64,000 bases of DNA from contig NC_049983.1 of the NCBI RefSeq assembly GCF_000003815.2, positions 24,268,068 through 24,332,067 of the forward strand, read 5' to 3'. Below the pieces are notes generated by a model. That model saw nothing but the letters and a program-made list of their open reading frames with translations. It did not search any database and was not told the origin of the DNA. Both the position numbers and the translations under genes were made by a program. This document shows positions 12,305-23,922 of this stretch, piece by piece. This DNA is from Branchiostoma floridae (Eukaryota > Chordata > Leptocardii > Amphioxiformes > Branchiostomatidae). Numbering within the stretch: position 1 is the stretch's first letter; every line of letters begins with the position of its first letter.

Positions 12305-12601
12305 ATATTAATGAATGAATGAAGACCTTTATTGTACAGTTTTGCCCAACCGAGCTAAGTACAGGTCACAACAAGTCAGGATATATACATATAAAAGTAT
12401 CACAAATCTAGTCTACGCAAAAGTTCGGCTTCTTCTCGCTTGTTGGTAATGGTGAAAATGTAGGACTTCATGGGCTATTGTCGGTTTGTCAAAACGCATG
12501 AGAAATATAAACTTGTCAGTGCTACTCATGTGTCTAAAATGAGGGAATCTACTTTGCATATAACTAAATAGAGTAATAAACACGAAGGAACTTTGCCACA
12601 C
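12305..12601 (-). mobile_element. 3' end of a non-LTR retrotransposon (fragment)
   Basis: On the minus strand a short C-terminal frame (FPHFRHMSSTDKFIFLMRFD) ends with a stop, followed by a 3' tail with AATAAAGGTCTTC and ATTC tandem repeats, typical of LINE 3' ends. Cluster paralogs lack this stretch, so it is an insertion in the ZNF upstream block. The clade is uncertain (CR1-like suspected). Confidence 0.6.
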
Positions 12602-13340
12602 AATCCCTCAACAAGATCCCTTCTAAACCGTCCCCAGTATAAGCATGATTCAGAGTAAGAGCTGCAGATTGCGTGGTAAACTTCATGAATGGCTTTAAAA
12701 CTCTAGCATCAGAAGGCCGGATGGGTATAACGTTAGGTGTTTTTTTTTAGCATTTGTGTGTGTCAGATGATCTTTTGACAGTGATCGTATGTCCATAAGT
12801 GATATCCAAAGTTCATATTTATACTCTCCTGAACCAGCACATAGTGCTAGCCTGATTGTTAATACTATATACCATGTGTAAAACAGATTAGTTTCTTAGA
12901 TTTCTAGGTACTAGTAACTCATGTAGTTAAACTGTTCTGTATGTATTGTATGTACAAGTTGCCATACACTATCCTCTACAGTTGTCATGCAATAAAAGTT
13001 CTTCTTCTTCTTCTGTCAGTTGAAGCGGTGAAAGCCGGGAGAGGTGTACTGAGGTGTGTTGATCTACAGAGGAGCATTCATTAGTTGATCTATCTTTTAT
13101 CAGTTTTATGCCATCTTATGATGACAAAGATAACAAGACTGTAAATGTAACAACAAAGGAAACTTTACTGAAAGAGAATATCAACTTACCCAGTGACTGT
13201 TTGCATGTATTATCCAATACTTTCAAATGTTTGGCATTGAATTTTTGGTACCTAGGTGATTTAGTTAGAGACAAAAGACATCACACATTAATTTAGTATC
13301 AAGAACAATGAACACGTACTACCTACCATCCGTTAAAGTT
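12602..13340 (+). other. ZNF1 upstream block shared by the cluster
   Basis: CTRAACCGTCCC, a motif near AAGGCCGGA, and GAGAGGTGTACTGAGGTGTGTTGATCTACAGAGG-like segments recur at 28850-29190, 40085-40440, 44445-44950 and 49325-49580. Part of 12930-13015, ending in a CAATAAAAG and TTC-rich tail, may be a LINE 3' tail. No coding exon seen. Confidence 0.6.
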
Positions 13341-13571
13341 AAACGGAGACTTATGTACATGATTTAGGTAATCAGGTAAAAGAACTTGACTGCCGTCTGG
13401 CATATACTTCCGGGTCAGCGCATTGCGACTTCCTGTCTGCAGAGCTACGGTTCGTTTGGTACCTCGTCAACTTTCCTCGGTGTATCTTGAGTCGTTTTCA
13501 TCTCTGGGAAAGGAGTTCCGCGTTCATTTTGCAGTGATTCAACAGGCGACTGTGTATCGACTAAGTTTCAG
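13341..13571 (+). promoter_or_regulatory. ZNF1 promoter-proximal block and 5' noncoding exon
   Basis: This block is conserved upstream of all six zinc-finger genes. It contains ETS-type motifs ACTTCCGG (13406-13413) and ACTTCCTG (13428-13435), and ends at a splice donor, TTTCAG|GTAAG, after 13571. In the frame that would join the coding exon there is a stop just before the junction, so it is read as 5' UTR. The transcription start is not defined. Confidence 0.7.
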
Positions 13572-13804
13572 GTAAGAAAAGTTTGCTTGTTCCGGTATTC
13601 GAGGGTTTGTTGAGTCGCCAAAACCTCCTTGGCAAAACTCAGCGGGCAAAATATTGAATGTGTGGCGGCGTGGATTTTCGTTTGTAATCTGACCCATGCA
13701 TAAATTATGCACTGCACGGAATTATTCCGGCGACTGTTTATTTCAGTGTAACGGCGTATCGTAGTTTGGATCAAGAAATTATATCAGATGCTGGATCGTA
13801 CTGT

Positions 13805-14031
13805 TGTTACATATCCAGATAATCTCATCAGGCAAGACCCAGCATGCTTTATGGGGCCTTGGACCGAATCACTCTCAGCCAAATCACATGACCTATTTTT
13901 GTATCACTACACCACCACATGTACAGAGCTAGAAGTTTGTAGATTAAATCTTAGTCCGCTCATCAAGTGTCTCCTAGTCGTCCATCGTAGTCAACAGAGC
14001 ATTACAAGGAGTCAGGGAACACAACACAACA
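13805..14031 (+). repeat. 5' LTR
   Basis: 227 bp, TG to CA ends, matching the 3' copy base for base by eye. Confidence 0.95.
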
Positions 14032-14049
14032 TGGTGGCAGCGGTAAACC
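14032..14049 (+). promoter_or_regulatory. Primer-binding-site-like sequence
   Basis: TGGTGGCAGCGG directly after the LTR. The TGG start fits the CCA end of a tRNA. The tRNA was not identified. Confidence 0.6.
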
Positions 14050-14141
14050 AGAAATCCTGAGCTGTGCAGCGGGAGGAAGTCCCCAGAAAGCAGCGGAAAA
14101 ACCAGGAAATAACCCGCTCGACCAAGAACAAAGGATTCAAG

Positions 14142-16169
14142 ATGGCGGCGGCCCAACAAACCATGCTGACGACCTTGATCCCCGAAATGGACTGGAATGC
14201 AGATGACCCTGTCAAAACGTTTAAAAAATTCAAACAAAGGATCGAACTGGCATTCAAGACCTTCCTGAAAGACGCCACCGACGAAGAAAAGGTGAGCTAC
14301 TTACTCTTATTAGCAGGAGACGATGGGCTTGAGATCAGAAATAGCTGGGACCTATCTCCAGAACAGGAAAAAGATCCAAACAAAATCCTAGAGAAGTTCG
14401 AGAAACACTTAGAACCTAAGACAAACCACAGGATTTTCAGATATGAGTTCCAAAGCATGAGGCAAGGGCCCGAAGAATCCATCAGTGATTATATGTCAAG
14501 GCTAAAAAACGTGGCAGACAAATGCAACTTCAAAGACAAGACAGAGAAAGACGGGAGACTGCTAGATCAGATGATCTGGGGATGTGCATACAAAAAGGTA
14601 CAGAAGACCCTCATAGGGAAGCATGAACTGACCCTTGCGGCAGCCGTAAAGGAAGCCGTACAGCATGAGTCTACAGAGAAGTGCATGACAACGTTGACAA
14701 TCTCAACTCAAGCTAAAGAAGCAAAAGTCGATGCCATCTCTAGCAGAAAGCATACTCCAAGCTCAAAACAAAAGGCAAGCTACAGGCCTCCACAGAAACA
14801 GAGTTCAAACATCTGTAGAAATTGTGGTACCGAGCATGAGTTTAATGACAGGAAGAAGTGCCCAGCACATGGTTCCACTTGTAATGGTTGTGGAAAGCCA
14901 AACCACTGGAGGAAAATGTGCAGGTCAAAGGGCAAATCCAAGCCACAAGAATACAGGGGTTACAGAAAGGCTAATCCAAAACATGTGCACTACCAGCAAG
15001 CAGAGCAGTACTCCTCAGGAGAAGAAACACTGTCGGTAGGTGCCATATATGTCCATGAAGTGGAGCATGAGAATAATGTACACAGTAATGAAGCGTACAC
15101 AACTTTCCAACTCAAGAAGAAGATAGGAAAGAAGACAACAAACATCAATCTGCGATTGAAGATAGATACAGGGGCTCAAAGCAATGTCATGCCGGTAGAA
15201 CATTATCAACAGATATTCCCAGAGAACATGACAAAAGGTGGGGAAGTCAAAGCAGGAACCCTCACACCAAGCAGCACTGTATTATCAGCCTATGGTGGAG
15301 ACAAAATCCCACACCTGGGGAAGACAACCATCTCTGGAAAACACAAAGGCCGAGAGGTCAAGTGTACTTTCTTTGTGACCAAATCCAAGGGACCAAGCAT
15401 CCTCGGATTGGCAGCGTGCCAGCAGCTAGGCATCATCACAATCCATGAGATTCAAGCTACCCCAGAGGATGGCAAGATCAAAGAGACGGTGCCGATCAAG
15501 GACCGCCCTGCCATCCACAACAAGGAACAACTAATAAAGATGTACCCGGAATGTTTTGATGACACGGTAGGGTGCTTTGAAGAGGAGTACCACATCACTG
15601 TTGACCCAGACGTAGAACCAGTGATACATCCACCTCGCAGAGTGCCACTAGAGCTGCGAGAGAAGCTGAAGAAACAGCTGGAAGAGATGACGAAGAAAGG
15701 AGTCATCAGCGAGGTCACACAGCCAACAGACTGGGTAAACTCCATAGTAATAAAGGAGAAACCCAATGGCAAACTGCGGATCTGCCTCGATCCCAGAGAC
15801 CTGAACTTGGCACTCAAGAGGAACCACTACCCTACACCCACTCTAGAAGAGATAACACCCTCTCTGGCAGGAGCTAAGGTGTTTAGTAAGCTGGACGCCA
15901 GCAACGGGTATTGGAATATCAAAATAGACGAAGAATCTTCGCTGCTCACGACCTTCAACACGCCCTACGGCAGGTTCAAGTTCAACCGCCTCCCGTTCGG
16001 GCTGAAGGTCTCGCAGGACGTTTTCCAAAGGAAGATAGACGAAACGTACAAAGGGTGCAAAGGAACAATCGGAATTGCTGACGACATCCAGGTGTACGGG
16101 AAGACAGACGACGCTCACGACTTCCATCTGCACGAAGCGATGGAGAAGACCAGGCAAGAAGTCTCCTAG
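14142..16169 (+). pseudogene. Retrotransposon gag-protease-RT frame, cut off in RT
   Basis: The first in-frame ATG is at 14142; the open frame itself starts earlier with GTG at 14064. Gag is followed by a CCHC knuckle (CNGCGKPNHWRKMC), an aspartic protease motif (DTGAQ near 15165) and an RT fingers-palm region (KLRICLDPRDLN; catalytic IADD at about 16074-16085, where the usual first residue Y or F is replaced). About 28 codons after the DD box the frame hits a stop. The following frame resumes in the RT-RNase H connection, so the segment normally lying between is missing and the reading frame is shifted. Probably inactive RT. Confidence 0.9.
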
Positions 16170-16183
16170 GGCTCATTCAATAC

Positions 16184-18100
16184 ATGAGTGCTTTCATCCC
16201 CAAGCTCGCGGACAGAACGACAAACATCCGTGAACTGCTGAAGGAAGATGTTGAATACAAGTGGAGTGCATCACACACTGAAGACCTGAACAAGATAAAG
16301 CAGCTCATCAGTGAAAAGACAACACTGCAGTACTATGACAGGGAGAAACCCGTCATACTACAAGTAGATGCCTCAATCAAAGGAGTAGGTGCAGCACTAA
16401 TACAAGATGGAAAACCCATCGCATTCGCCTCAAAAGCCCTCTCACCGGCTGAAACAAGATACGCCAACATCGAGAGAGAGCTCCTGGCAGTAGTCTATGG
16501 ATGTGAGAAATTCCACACCTACTTGTACGGAAGAAGCTTCGAAGTCGAGTCGGACCACCGACCCTTGGAACAAATCAACAAGAAGAACCTCACAAAGGCA
16601 CCAAACAGGTTACAACGCCTGTTACTGCGACTACAAAGCTATGACATGAGCATCCGGTACAAACCAGGGAAAGAGATGCTACTAGCAGACGCACTCTCCA
16701 GGCTGTCACAGCACGACAAGCAAGAGATGGATGGTCTCAAAGTCCAGATCCATCACCTCGTAAAAGTGACAACTGTGAAACTGGAGCAGATCAAAGAGGA
16801 GACCAGCAAGGATGAAGAGCTCCAACTACTCGCCCAGACAGTGACACAGGGATGGCCAGAGAAAAGAAAAGAGACACAAGCAATAATACACGAATACTGG
16901 ACCATCCGAGACGACATCTCGGTAGAGGATGGAGTCCTCCTGGCTGGGTCCAGGATGATTATACCCAAGTCCATGAGAGCAGAGGTCCTAGAGATGATTC
17001 ATCAAGGACACCTGGGTATCGAGAAATGCATACTCAGAGCAAAATCTGCAGTCTACTGGCCGGGCATGTACAAACAAATCGAGAAAGCAGTTGCAGCATG
17101 CCCCACATGCCAAAAGCACAAGAACTCGCAACAGAAAGAAGAGATGATGCCAACAGAGATACCAAGCAGACCATGGCAAACAGTAGGCATGGATCTGTTT
17201 ACCACCAATGACCAATGGTTTCTACTCCTGGTAGACTACTACTCCAAATTCCCATTTGTGAAGAGTCTCGCCAACCTGAAGGCATCAACAGTAACATCCA
17301 GCATACGAGGTATATTCGCCGAACAAGGGATCCCAACAGAAGTCATATGCGACAATGGGACACAATTCACATCCCAAGAGTTCCGGCAGCTGGCCAACGA
17401 GTACGGATTCAAAATCACAACATCATCACCGCACTACCCAAAGGGGCATGGATTTATAGAAAGACATGTACAGACGGTGAAGAAAACGCTGATCAAATGC
17501 AAAGAATCAAGATCAGACCCAAACCTAGCCATGCTAGCCATCCGCACCACACCGATCAAGCCAGGTATGAAATCGCCAGCGGAGCTGTTAAACGGACGGA
17601 AGTACAAAGACATCTTGCCAACCAAAGTACCTCCACCACTTGACCAGGAAGAAACAAGGGCCAAGCTGGAAAAGGCACAGCAAGCAGCGAAACAGCACTA
17701 CGACACCCAGGCAAAGAGTCTGCCTGAGCTGGCCAAGGGCCAGAGCATCCACGTACAGGATCCTATCCGAAAAACGTGGAGCCCCGGCAAAGTCATCGAT
17801 AAAGCTACAACACCGAGATCATATGTTGTAGAGACCGACGCCGGGAGACAACTGAGAAGAAACAGAGTACACATACGACCAACTCCAGAAGTGAAAGTAC
17901 CTGCAGCTACAACTCCAGAGACAACACCTGCAGCGTCAGCAACGCAGACTACACATGAGTCGACCCTACAACCACCAACTATTGCAGCACCACACGCGAC
18001 GACACCGAGTACGACAAAGCCGACATCCGCGACAACGCCGAGTACGACAAAGTCAACGAGAACGAGGTCGAACATCCAACCACCAGTGCGTTACCGCTGA
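16184..18100 (+). pseudogene. Retrotransposon RNase H-integrase frame, detached from RT
   Basis: 638 codons. It opens in the connection region (related codons are open a little upstream of the ATG). RNase H follows (QVDASIKGVGAAL), then the integrase zinc-binding region (H-x3-H in MIHQGHLG, CPTC), the integrase core (DLFTTND, CDNGTQF, GFIERH) and a basic C-terminus with a threonine/proline-rich tail. Both domains look intact, but the frame is separated from gag-RT by the deletion and has no start context of its own. It is annotated as part of a defective copy. Confidence 0.88.
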
Positions 18101-18309
18101 CGAGAGAAAGAACTGTTCTCAGATAGAAAAGAACTGAGAAAGAGATTAGACTAGAACTGTTCTTAGAAGTTAGATGCAAAGTATAACTGCTGAAAACCAT
18201 TGATATTGTTAAAGTACTAACCAAAAGTTGAAACAAACATAAGAACAAGTGCAAAACAAGAGCTGGACAAGGACTCTAAAAAAAAAACCAGCCAGAGACT
18301 ATTCTACTT

Positions 18310-18322
18310 AAAGAAAGAGGGA
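18310..18322 (+). promoter_or_regulatory. Polypurine tract
   Basis: AAAGAAAGAGGGA immediately before the 3' LTR, the expected plus-strand priming site. Confidence 0.75.
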
Positions 18323-18549
18323 TGTTACATATCCAGATAATCTCATCAGGCAAGACCCAGCATGCTTTATGGGGCCTTGGACCGAATCACTCTCAGCCAA
18401 ATCACATGACCTATTTTTGTATCACTACACCACCACATGTACAGAGCTAGAAGTTTGTAGATTAAATCTTAGTCCGCTCATCAAGTGTCTCCTAGTCGTC
18501 CATCGTAGTCAACAGAGCATTACAAGGAGTCAGGGAACACAACACAACA
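18323..18549 (+). repeat. 3' LTR
   Basis: 227 bp, TGTTACAT to ACACAACA, followed by the target duplication ACTGT. Confidence 0.95.
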
Positions 18550-18921
18550 ACTGTTGTTTGCTTTTCTCTCACAATTTGATGGTCGGAAGCTGACGGAGCG
18601 GAGAAGAAAACGTAAACAGATCGTGAGGGTCGACAGGGGGTTAGTAGATCTTACTGAGTATTTCAATAGTTGGCTTTTTTGTATCACGACGCAGTATTGA
18701 ATTCCTATGTACCGTATATGAAATCCATTGTTATGACGGCCCAATGATTTTGGTATTGGTGGGGGCCTTGTTGATCTGTCTTATGTATCCACATGTATAC
18801 TAAAACCCCTGCGTGCGCCCCGGCACCAGAGTTTCTGCAAATTCTCCACATCTGGATTCCATCCCGCCGTTCGGTCAGACAGGGGTGTGGGAGGCCGAGG
18901 GGCGGTTCACTACTGTCTAGT

Positions 18922-19307
18922 CAGGGTTCTCCCCAGAATTTTTTAGTATAGTGGAGGGGCTGGCAAAAATAACCCGTACCAACGCGCTGCGCTTTCATGA
19001 AAATGGCTTTATTTTGCATTGACAGAGGGTGTCAAATATTAAAGTATAATACATTATTGTGATTCCTTTGTTGTGAAGTGGCAAAATGACTATTGTTTTG
19101 ATCATCCCCCATTCACAAGTATTTACAGACAATGCAGACTGGAAAAGTGATAGAACGACACAAAAATCTGTGACTTTCCTTAATTTTAACAAAACTAACC
19201 GACCAAGAAAATAGGGAAGAAACACACTAAATTTCAAAAGTATAGCGGAGCTGGGCTAGGAGTCTAGTGGAGGCCCTCCGCTATTCCATCCTCCGGGGAA
19301 GACTCTG
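18922..19307. mobile_element. hAT-like MITE (copy A)
   Basis: It starts CAGGGTTCTCCCCAG and ends with an imperfect inverse (CCGGGGAAGACTCTG). It is about 386 bp and AT-rich inside, with no coding capacity. Flanks TGTCTAGT and CTGCTAGT are an imperfect 8-bp duplication. A second copy sits in the ZNF2 intron. Confidence 0.7.
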
Positions 19308-19647
19308 ACTGCTAGTGTTGCTCTCGAAGCACCCTCGTAGCTTAAGAAACCACATACATATACTTTGAAGACGACTGTAGCCTCCACAGACGGGTAGCCG
19401 CCTTCTAGGAGTCTAGCAGGAGCGTTTTTTTTGTGTGCATGTTCGCGATTTTACACTTGTGCAAGGTTCTACAAGGAGGTTAGAAGACAAGTCACTACAT
19501 ACTTGTCTTTGTATGGTTTCCCAGCGTCTGTAACTTGTTCTAATACCGACGTGCATTTATCTGCACACACTATACTTCTCATATTACCAAACATCCTAAA
19601 ATTCGTTGCTTTATTTTTTTATAGAGGGTCATCCAGATATTTTTGAC

Positions 19648-20811
19648 ATGGCGACCACAGACAGCATACAAGGTGTGGATGATGTCAGGAGAGGAGCAGC
19701 AGGGGGTTCTGCCAACAGTGTTCTCACCTGGCAAGGAGAGAAACGTGAGGAGTTCGGGGAAGAGTCCAGCAGGCGAAGCAAAAGTGTGAGGGTCTACAGG
19801 TGTGAGGAGTGCAGCAAGCAGTTCAAGCTGCTGGGTCATCTTAAAGTACACATACGGACTCACACAGGTGAGAAACCCTACAGATGTGAGAAGTGCAACG
19901 GGCAATTCAGATCGCCAGATCATCTGAAGTTGCATCAGCGGACTCACACTGGTGAAAAACCCTATAAGTGTAAGGATTGCGGCAAGCAGTTCAGTCAGAT
20001 AGCTCATTTGAAGACTCACATGCGTACTCATACAGGTGAGAAACCTTACAAGTGTGAGGAGTGCAGCAAGCAGTTCAGTCAGCTGGTTCATCTGAAGACT
20101 CACATACGGACGCACACAGGTGAGAAACCCTACACGTGTGAAGATTGCAGCATGCAGTTCAGTCAGGGGAGTGATCTGAAGAGACATATGCGGACTCACT
20201 CAGGGGAGAAACCTTTTATGTGTGAGGAGTGCAGCTGGCACTTTACTGATCTGAGTAATCTGAAGAAACACATGCGGACTCACACAGGAGAAAAATCGCA
20301 CAGGTGTGAGGAGTGCAGCAGGCAGTTCAGTGCGCTGAGTGATTTGAAGAGACACATGAAGACTCACACGGGGGACAAACCTTACAGGTGTGAGGAGTGT
20401 AGCAAGCAGTTCCGTAGGCGGAGTCATCTGAAAAGCCACATGCTGACTCACACAGGGGAAAAACCGTACAGGTGTGAGGAATGTAGCAAGCAGTTTGGCT
20501 TGCCGGGTCACCTAAAGATACACATGAGGACTCACACAGGTGAGAAACCCTACACCTGTGAGGGGTGCCGCAAGCAGTTCAGTACGCTGAGTGCTCTGAA
20601 GAGCCACATGCGGACTCACACAGGAGATAAACCTTACAAGTGTGAGGAGTGCAGCAAGCAGTTTGGTAGGCCGTGTGACCTGAAGATACACATGCGAACT
20701 CACACGGGGGAGAAACCCTACAGGTGTGAGGAGTGCAGCAGGCAGTTTAGTACGCTAACTGGTCTAAAGGCTCACATGAAAACCCACAGGAGAGAAACCA
20801 AACAGATGTAA
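19648..20811 (+). CDS. ZNF1: C2H2 zinc-finger protein, 12 fingers
   Basis: 387 residues in one coding exon. The ATG (GACATGG context) follows an acceptor (ATAG ending at 19624), and the stop is TAA at 20809-20811. Residues 1-55 form the cluster-specific module ([17 protein letters not shown] and [11 protein letters not shown]), with no KRAB, SCAN or BTB. Twelve tandem C-x2-C-x12-H-x3-H fingers follow, joined by THTGEKPY linkers, with helix cores such as KLLGHL, RSPDHL, SQGSDL, RRRSHL and GRPCDL. Zinc ligands appear complete in all twelve. A nuclear DNA-binding role is inferred from the family; target and effector function are unknown. It is the first of six paralogs; its intron carries the LTR retrotransposon. 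Confidence 0.93.
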   Translation: MATTDSIQGVDDVRRGAAGGSANSVLTWQGEKREEFGEESSRRSKSVRVYRCEECSKQFKLLGHLKVHIRTHTGEKPYRCEKCNGQFRSPDHLKLHQRTHTGEKPYKCKDCGKQFSQIAHLKTHMRTHTGEKPYKCEECSKQFSQLVHLKTHIRTHTGEKPYTCEDCSMQFSQGSDLKRHMRTHSGEKPFMCEECSWHFTDLSNLKKHMRTHTGEKSHRCEECSRQFSALSDLKRHMKTHTGDKPYRCEECSKQFRRRSHLKSHMLTHTGEKPYRCEECSKQFGLPGHLKIHMRTHTGEKPYTCEGCRKQFSTLSALKSHMRTHTGDKPYKCEECSKQFGRPCDLKIHMRTHTGEKPYRCEECSRQFSTLTGLKAHMKTHRRETKQM

Positions 20812-22301
20812 CGCCTCGGCATACTGTTTAACAAGTTTTTTCAAAGAGGGTCTACTGATGTACAATGTGAGAAATGTATTGGTTTAAGGGTGCAAGCACT
20901 GCAGGATATCCTGTGTACGAGAGTTTTACCTGTGTACGAAGGTAACAAGAAGACCATCAAGTGGTAACAAGTTGATAAAGTTGTCTTTTTTTCCTTTTTA
21001 CATTTTAGGAGCTACAACTCCTTAGTTACAAATATGTCACATCTTGACTTTATCTTTATTCATTGTAGATTAAATGCTATAGTTGAAGCATACAGTCTGA
21101 TCTGTATCTCTATTCTTTAACAGAATGAGGAGAGACTTAAGATAGGTTTTAGCATGTTGATAGGTTTTAGCATGTTGATTCCTCATCTTGTAGGTTTATG
21201 TACTTCTGTTGGTTTACAAGATATTTCTGTTAGAAGTTAATAACCAACATATACTGAGGAGTTCACTAACAGGCAGCAATTGATAGCGTCTTTCTTTAGT
21301 TTATTAGTCTTAAGTTTTGGTATCTTCTACAGTACTTCTTTTGTTTTGCATTTCTATTTTACTCTTAATGTGCGTTAACTGTAGTTTGTTGTTATATTGA
21401 CATTTTTTTCTAGCTTACAGTTCCACTGTCACTCTACAACAATGGTTAAAATGACAAGACTGATTGGCCACAAAGATGATGTAAAATTTCACAGGTGAAA
21501 GATGAGAGATCCAGCGACAATGTTCATTTGAAAAGAAGAAGAAAAAAAAAAACTTACAGCATGTTTATTCCTCATCTCGTTTTGTAGGTCAATGTGATAT
21601 AGGTATTTGTTATAGGTAGTAGTTATAGGTTAAATAGTTTTATTAAAGGTTGAATAATTCTATAGGTTATTTTGTTTAGTTCACAAGGTAGTTCTAGTTA
21701 TCATAGGTTAAATCTAAGATAGCTTTATAGCGACGTTTGTGCAGTATAACCTATATTTTAATGAGATCACTAAAGACTGCAGTTGATAACACTTTTTTCC
21801 GTCATGCTTTGATATATTGTACAGCACTTGTTTTCTTGCATATCTATTACATTGTTGTGGGTTGACTTTGTTGTTGTGTTGTTCTCTTAGCTTTAATTCT
21901 ACTAATCGTCGACGCGGCTAAAAACGACTGGATTGATCTGGAAAGGAAAAAAAAGTTTACAGCATGTTGATTCCTTGACTGGTTTTGTAGGCCATTTTGA
22001 TATAGAGTAATGCTATAGATTGACTAGCTTTTGTAGGTTAAACTTAAAGGTTAAGTAGTTTTATATGTTATTTTGTATAGTTCACAATGTAGTTCTAGTT
22101 GTAGGTTGAATGTTAGGTAGATATATAGGTTTGTGAATTTTGCGACTAGTATGTTGTTCATTGAGATATTATAACCTACTTGTATATTTACTGAGGAATT
22201 CACTTGGAAATAGCCATTTTCTGCCATTGGTTTTGATATGTTGTACAGCATTTGTTTTGTTAAGCATTTCTATTACACTGTTGTGTGTCGGTTCGAATAA
22301 A
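20812..22301 (+). other. ZNF1 3' untranslated and flanking region
   Basis: AT-rich sequence with internally repeated segments (GGTTGAATAGTTTTATAGG and GTTCACAAGGTAGTTCTAG-like) that recur after ZNF2, ZNF4, ZNF5 and ZNF6. An AATAAA lies at 22296-22301. No coding exon seen. Confidence 0.6.
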
Positions 22302-22724
22302 GTTCCTAAACGTGGAACATGCGGCTCCAGCGTCTTTTCTGAAGATGTGGCGTAAGTGTGAACGGCTGGCTTGAGGTTGCCCTTCTCCATATACTCTACA
22401 TTTCTACTCTCAACTCAAAATGTAATAGTTTGTCTTTCGCTAGTGCATCCGAGTATAACATTTGCCACGTCGAGGCCAGCTGTTCTGGTACCGTAAAAGG
22501 CGTAAGGATCCACAAATGGGAGCCTTTTACCCCTCCAGTTATAATCAAACTCTGAAGATTATTTCCGAAATTCCGACAGCTCAAATCTAAAACCTAGTAA
22601 TTTACGCTGTGCGTATGTGACATATATCGGCTGAAGTAGGTGCATAATGACATGTAAATATGGGTTGTCTGCAATGAAGCTGGATTGTTGAAGACAAGTG
22701 TTACCGAATCAACCACAGCTCGTC
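22302..22724. other. Spacer between ZNF1 and ZNF2
   Basis: No gene or repeat boundary recognised. Only short unconserved frames occur. Confidence 0.4.
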
Positions 22725-22951
22725 GGAGGCTCATGTACATTTGTTAGGTAATCAGGCAATCAATTTGACCTTTGTCAGTGAAGTATTTCCGGGTCACCAC
22801 ATTGCGACTTCCTGTCTGCAAGGATACGGCTTGTTTAGTATCTCCTCAGCTCGAGTCTTCTTGAGATCTCGAGTCGTTTTTTCGTCTCTAGAAAAGCAGT
22901 TCCGCAGCCATTGTGCAGTGATTCAACAGGCGACTGTGCATCAACTTTCAG
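22725..22951 (+). promoter_or_regulatory. ZNF2 promoter-proximal block and 5' noncoding exon
   Basis: Homologous to 13341-13571. The first ETS-like motif has drifted (ATTTCCGG); the second, ACTTCCTG, is kept at 22807-22814. It ends at TTTCAG|GTAAG after 22951. Confidence 0.7.
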
Positions 22952-23922
22952 GTAAGAAAAGTTTAAGTCGAGGGTTTTGTCGTGTTTGACAGAACAATGA
23001 AATATGTGTGTCGGCGTGAATTTTTCGTTTGGCTGTGATTTTCATTACATTGTAGTCTGGCCCATGCATTCAGGCCAAACTGTTTATTTCAGTGTTGCGG
23101 CGTATCGTAGTTAGGATAACGAAAAATCAGTTGCCTGGATCGTACTGATGCATGTTTTATAATTATATATAGCTCTCAAAAATTGATGGTCGAAGCTGAC
23201 GACGGGGGAGTAGGAAACGTAAACAGATCGTGACGGTCGGCAGGGGGTTATCAGACCATGCCGAGTGTTCTATGCAAACGTTGGCCATTTAATCGCAACA
23301 CAGTGTATGTACCGTATATAAAGTCACTGTTATCAAGGGCAACTGGTCCTGGTATTGACAGGGACCCAGTTGATCTGTTTTCACTCCCCCTATGTATACT
23401 GTAAACCCCTGCGTGCGCCCCGGCATCAGAACTTCCCACGGAGTTTGCCGCATCTGGATTCCATCCCGCCGTGCCGCCAGACAGTGGCGTGTGAAAACCA
23501 CGGGACGGTTTACTAACCTTTGCAGTGTTGTTCTCGAAGAGCCCCCATGACATGAAAAAATCTAGCCTCTATCAAAACATTCTGCATAGAAATCAGCAAG
23601 CATCAGTCCTTTGTCTTGCATTGTAAGTACGTGGATAGGGTGGCGTCTAACGCGCAAACTCACACTCCTTTGTAGTCTTGTTGTTTTGCTTGTGAACAAT
23701 AGATGTCGCGTATGTCCAAGAACGTCCTTGGTATGTCCAAGCAGAGCTTATTTTCCAAGCAGAAGTTGTGTCGCGCAGATAGTAATGGTCGGGATTTGTA
23801 CTGGCTCATTTCACTTTATATCATTTTATCTTTATCTATTTTATTTAGCCAGGAGATACTGTGCTCGCTTCCCCTCTGTTTGGAGAATACATTTTCATAA
23901 ACTTCGGTGCAATGGTGTGAAC

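Larger units (their letters stand above)
13805..18549 (+). mobile_element. Ty3/gypsy-type LTR retrotransposon, recently inserted, internally deleted
   Basis: LTRs of 227 bp (13805-14031 and 18323-18549) start TGTTACAT and end ACACAACA, and I see no difference between them. The 5-bp target duplication ACTGT lies at 13800-13804 and 18550-18554. Removing the element leaves GGATCGTACTGTTGT, which matches ZNF3 and ZNF6 introns at the same place. A primer-binding-site-like TGGTGGCAGCGG follows the 5' LTR, and a polypurine tract (AAAGAAAGAGGGA) precedes the 3' LTR. The order gag, protease, RT, RNase H, integrase identifies Ty3/gypsy. The coding region is broken inside RT. Confidence 0.96.
13572..19624 (+). 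other. Intron 1 of ZNF1, with two mobile elements
   Basis: It runs from the donor at 13572 to the acceptor ATAG ending at 19624. It holds a complete LTR retrotransposon and a MITE. The block at about 18793-18920 (CCTGCGTGCGCCCCGGCACC, then CACATCTGGATTCCATCCC) is present in the introns of all six paralogs. Confidence 0.7.

Noticed and set aside
13108-13296. Short plus-strand frame upstream of ZNF1
   Set aside because: Not conserved in the matching blocks of the other five genes.
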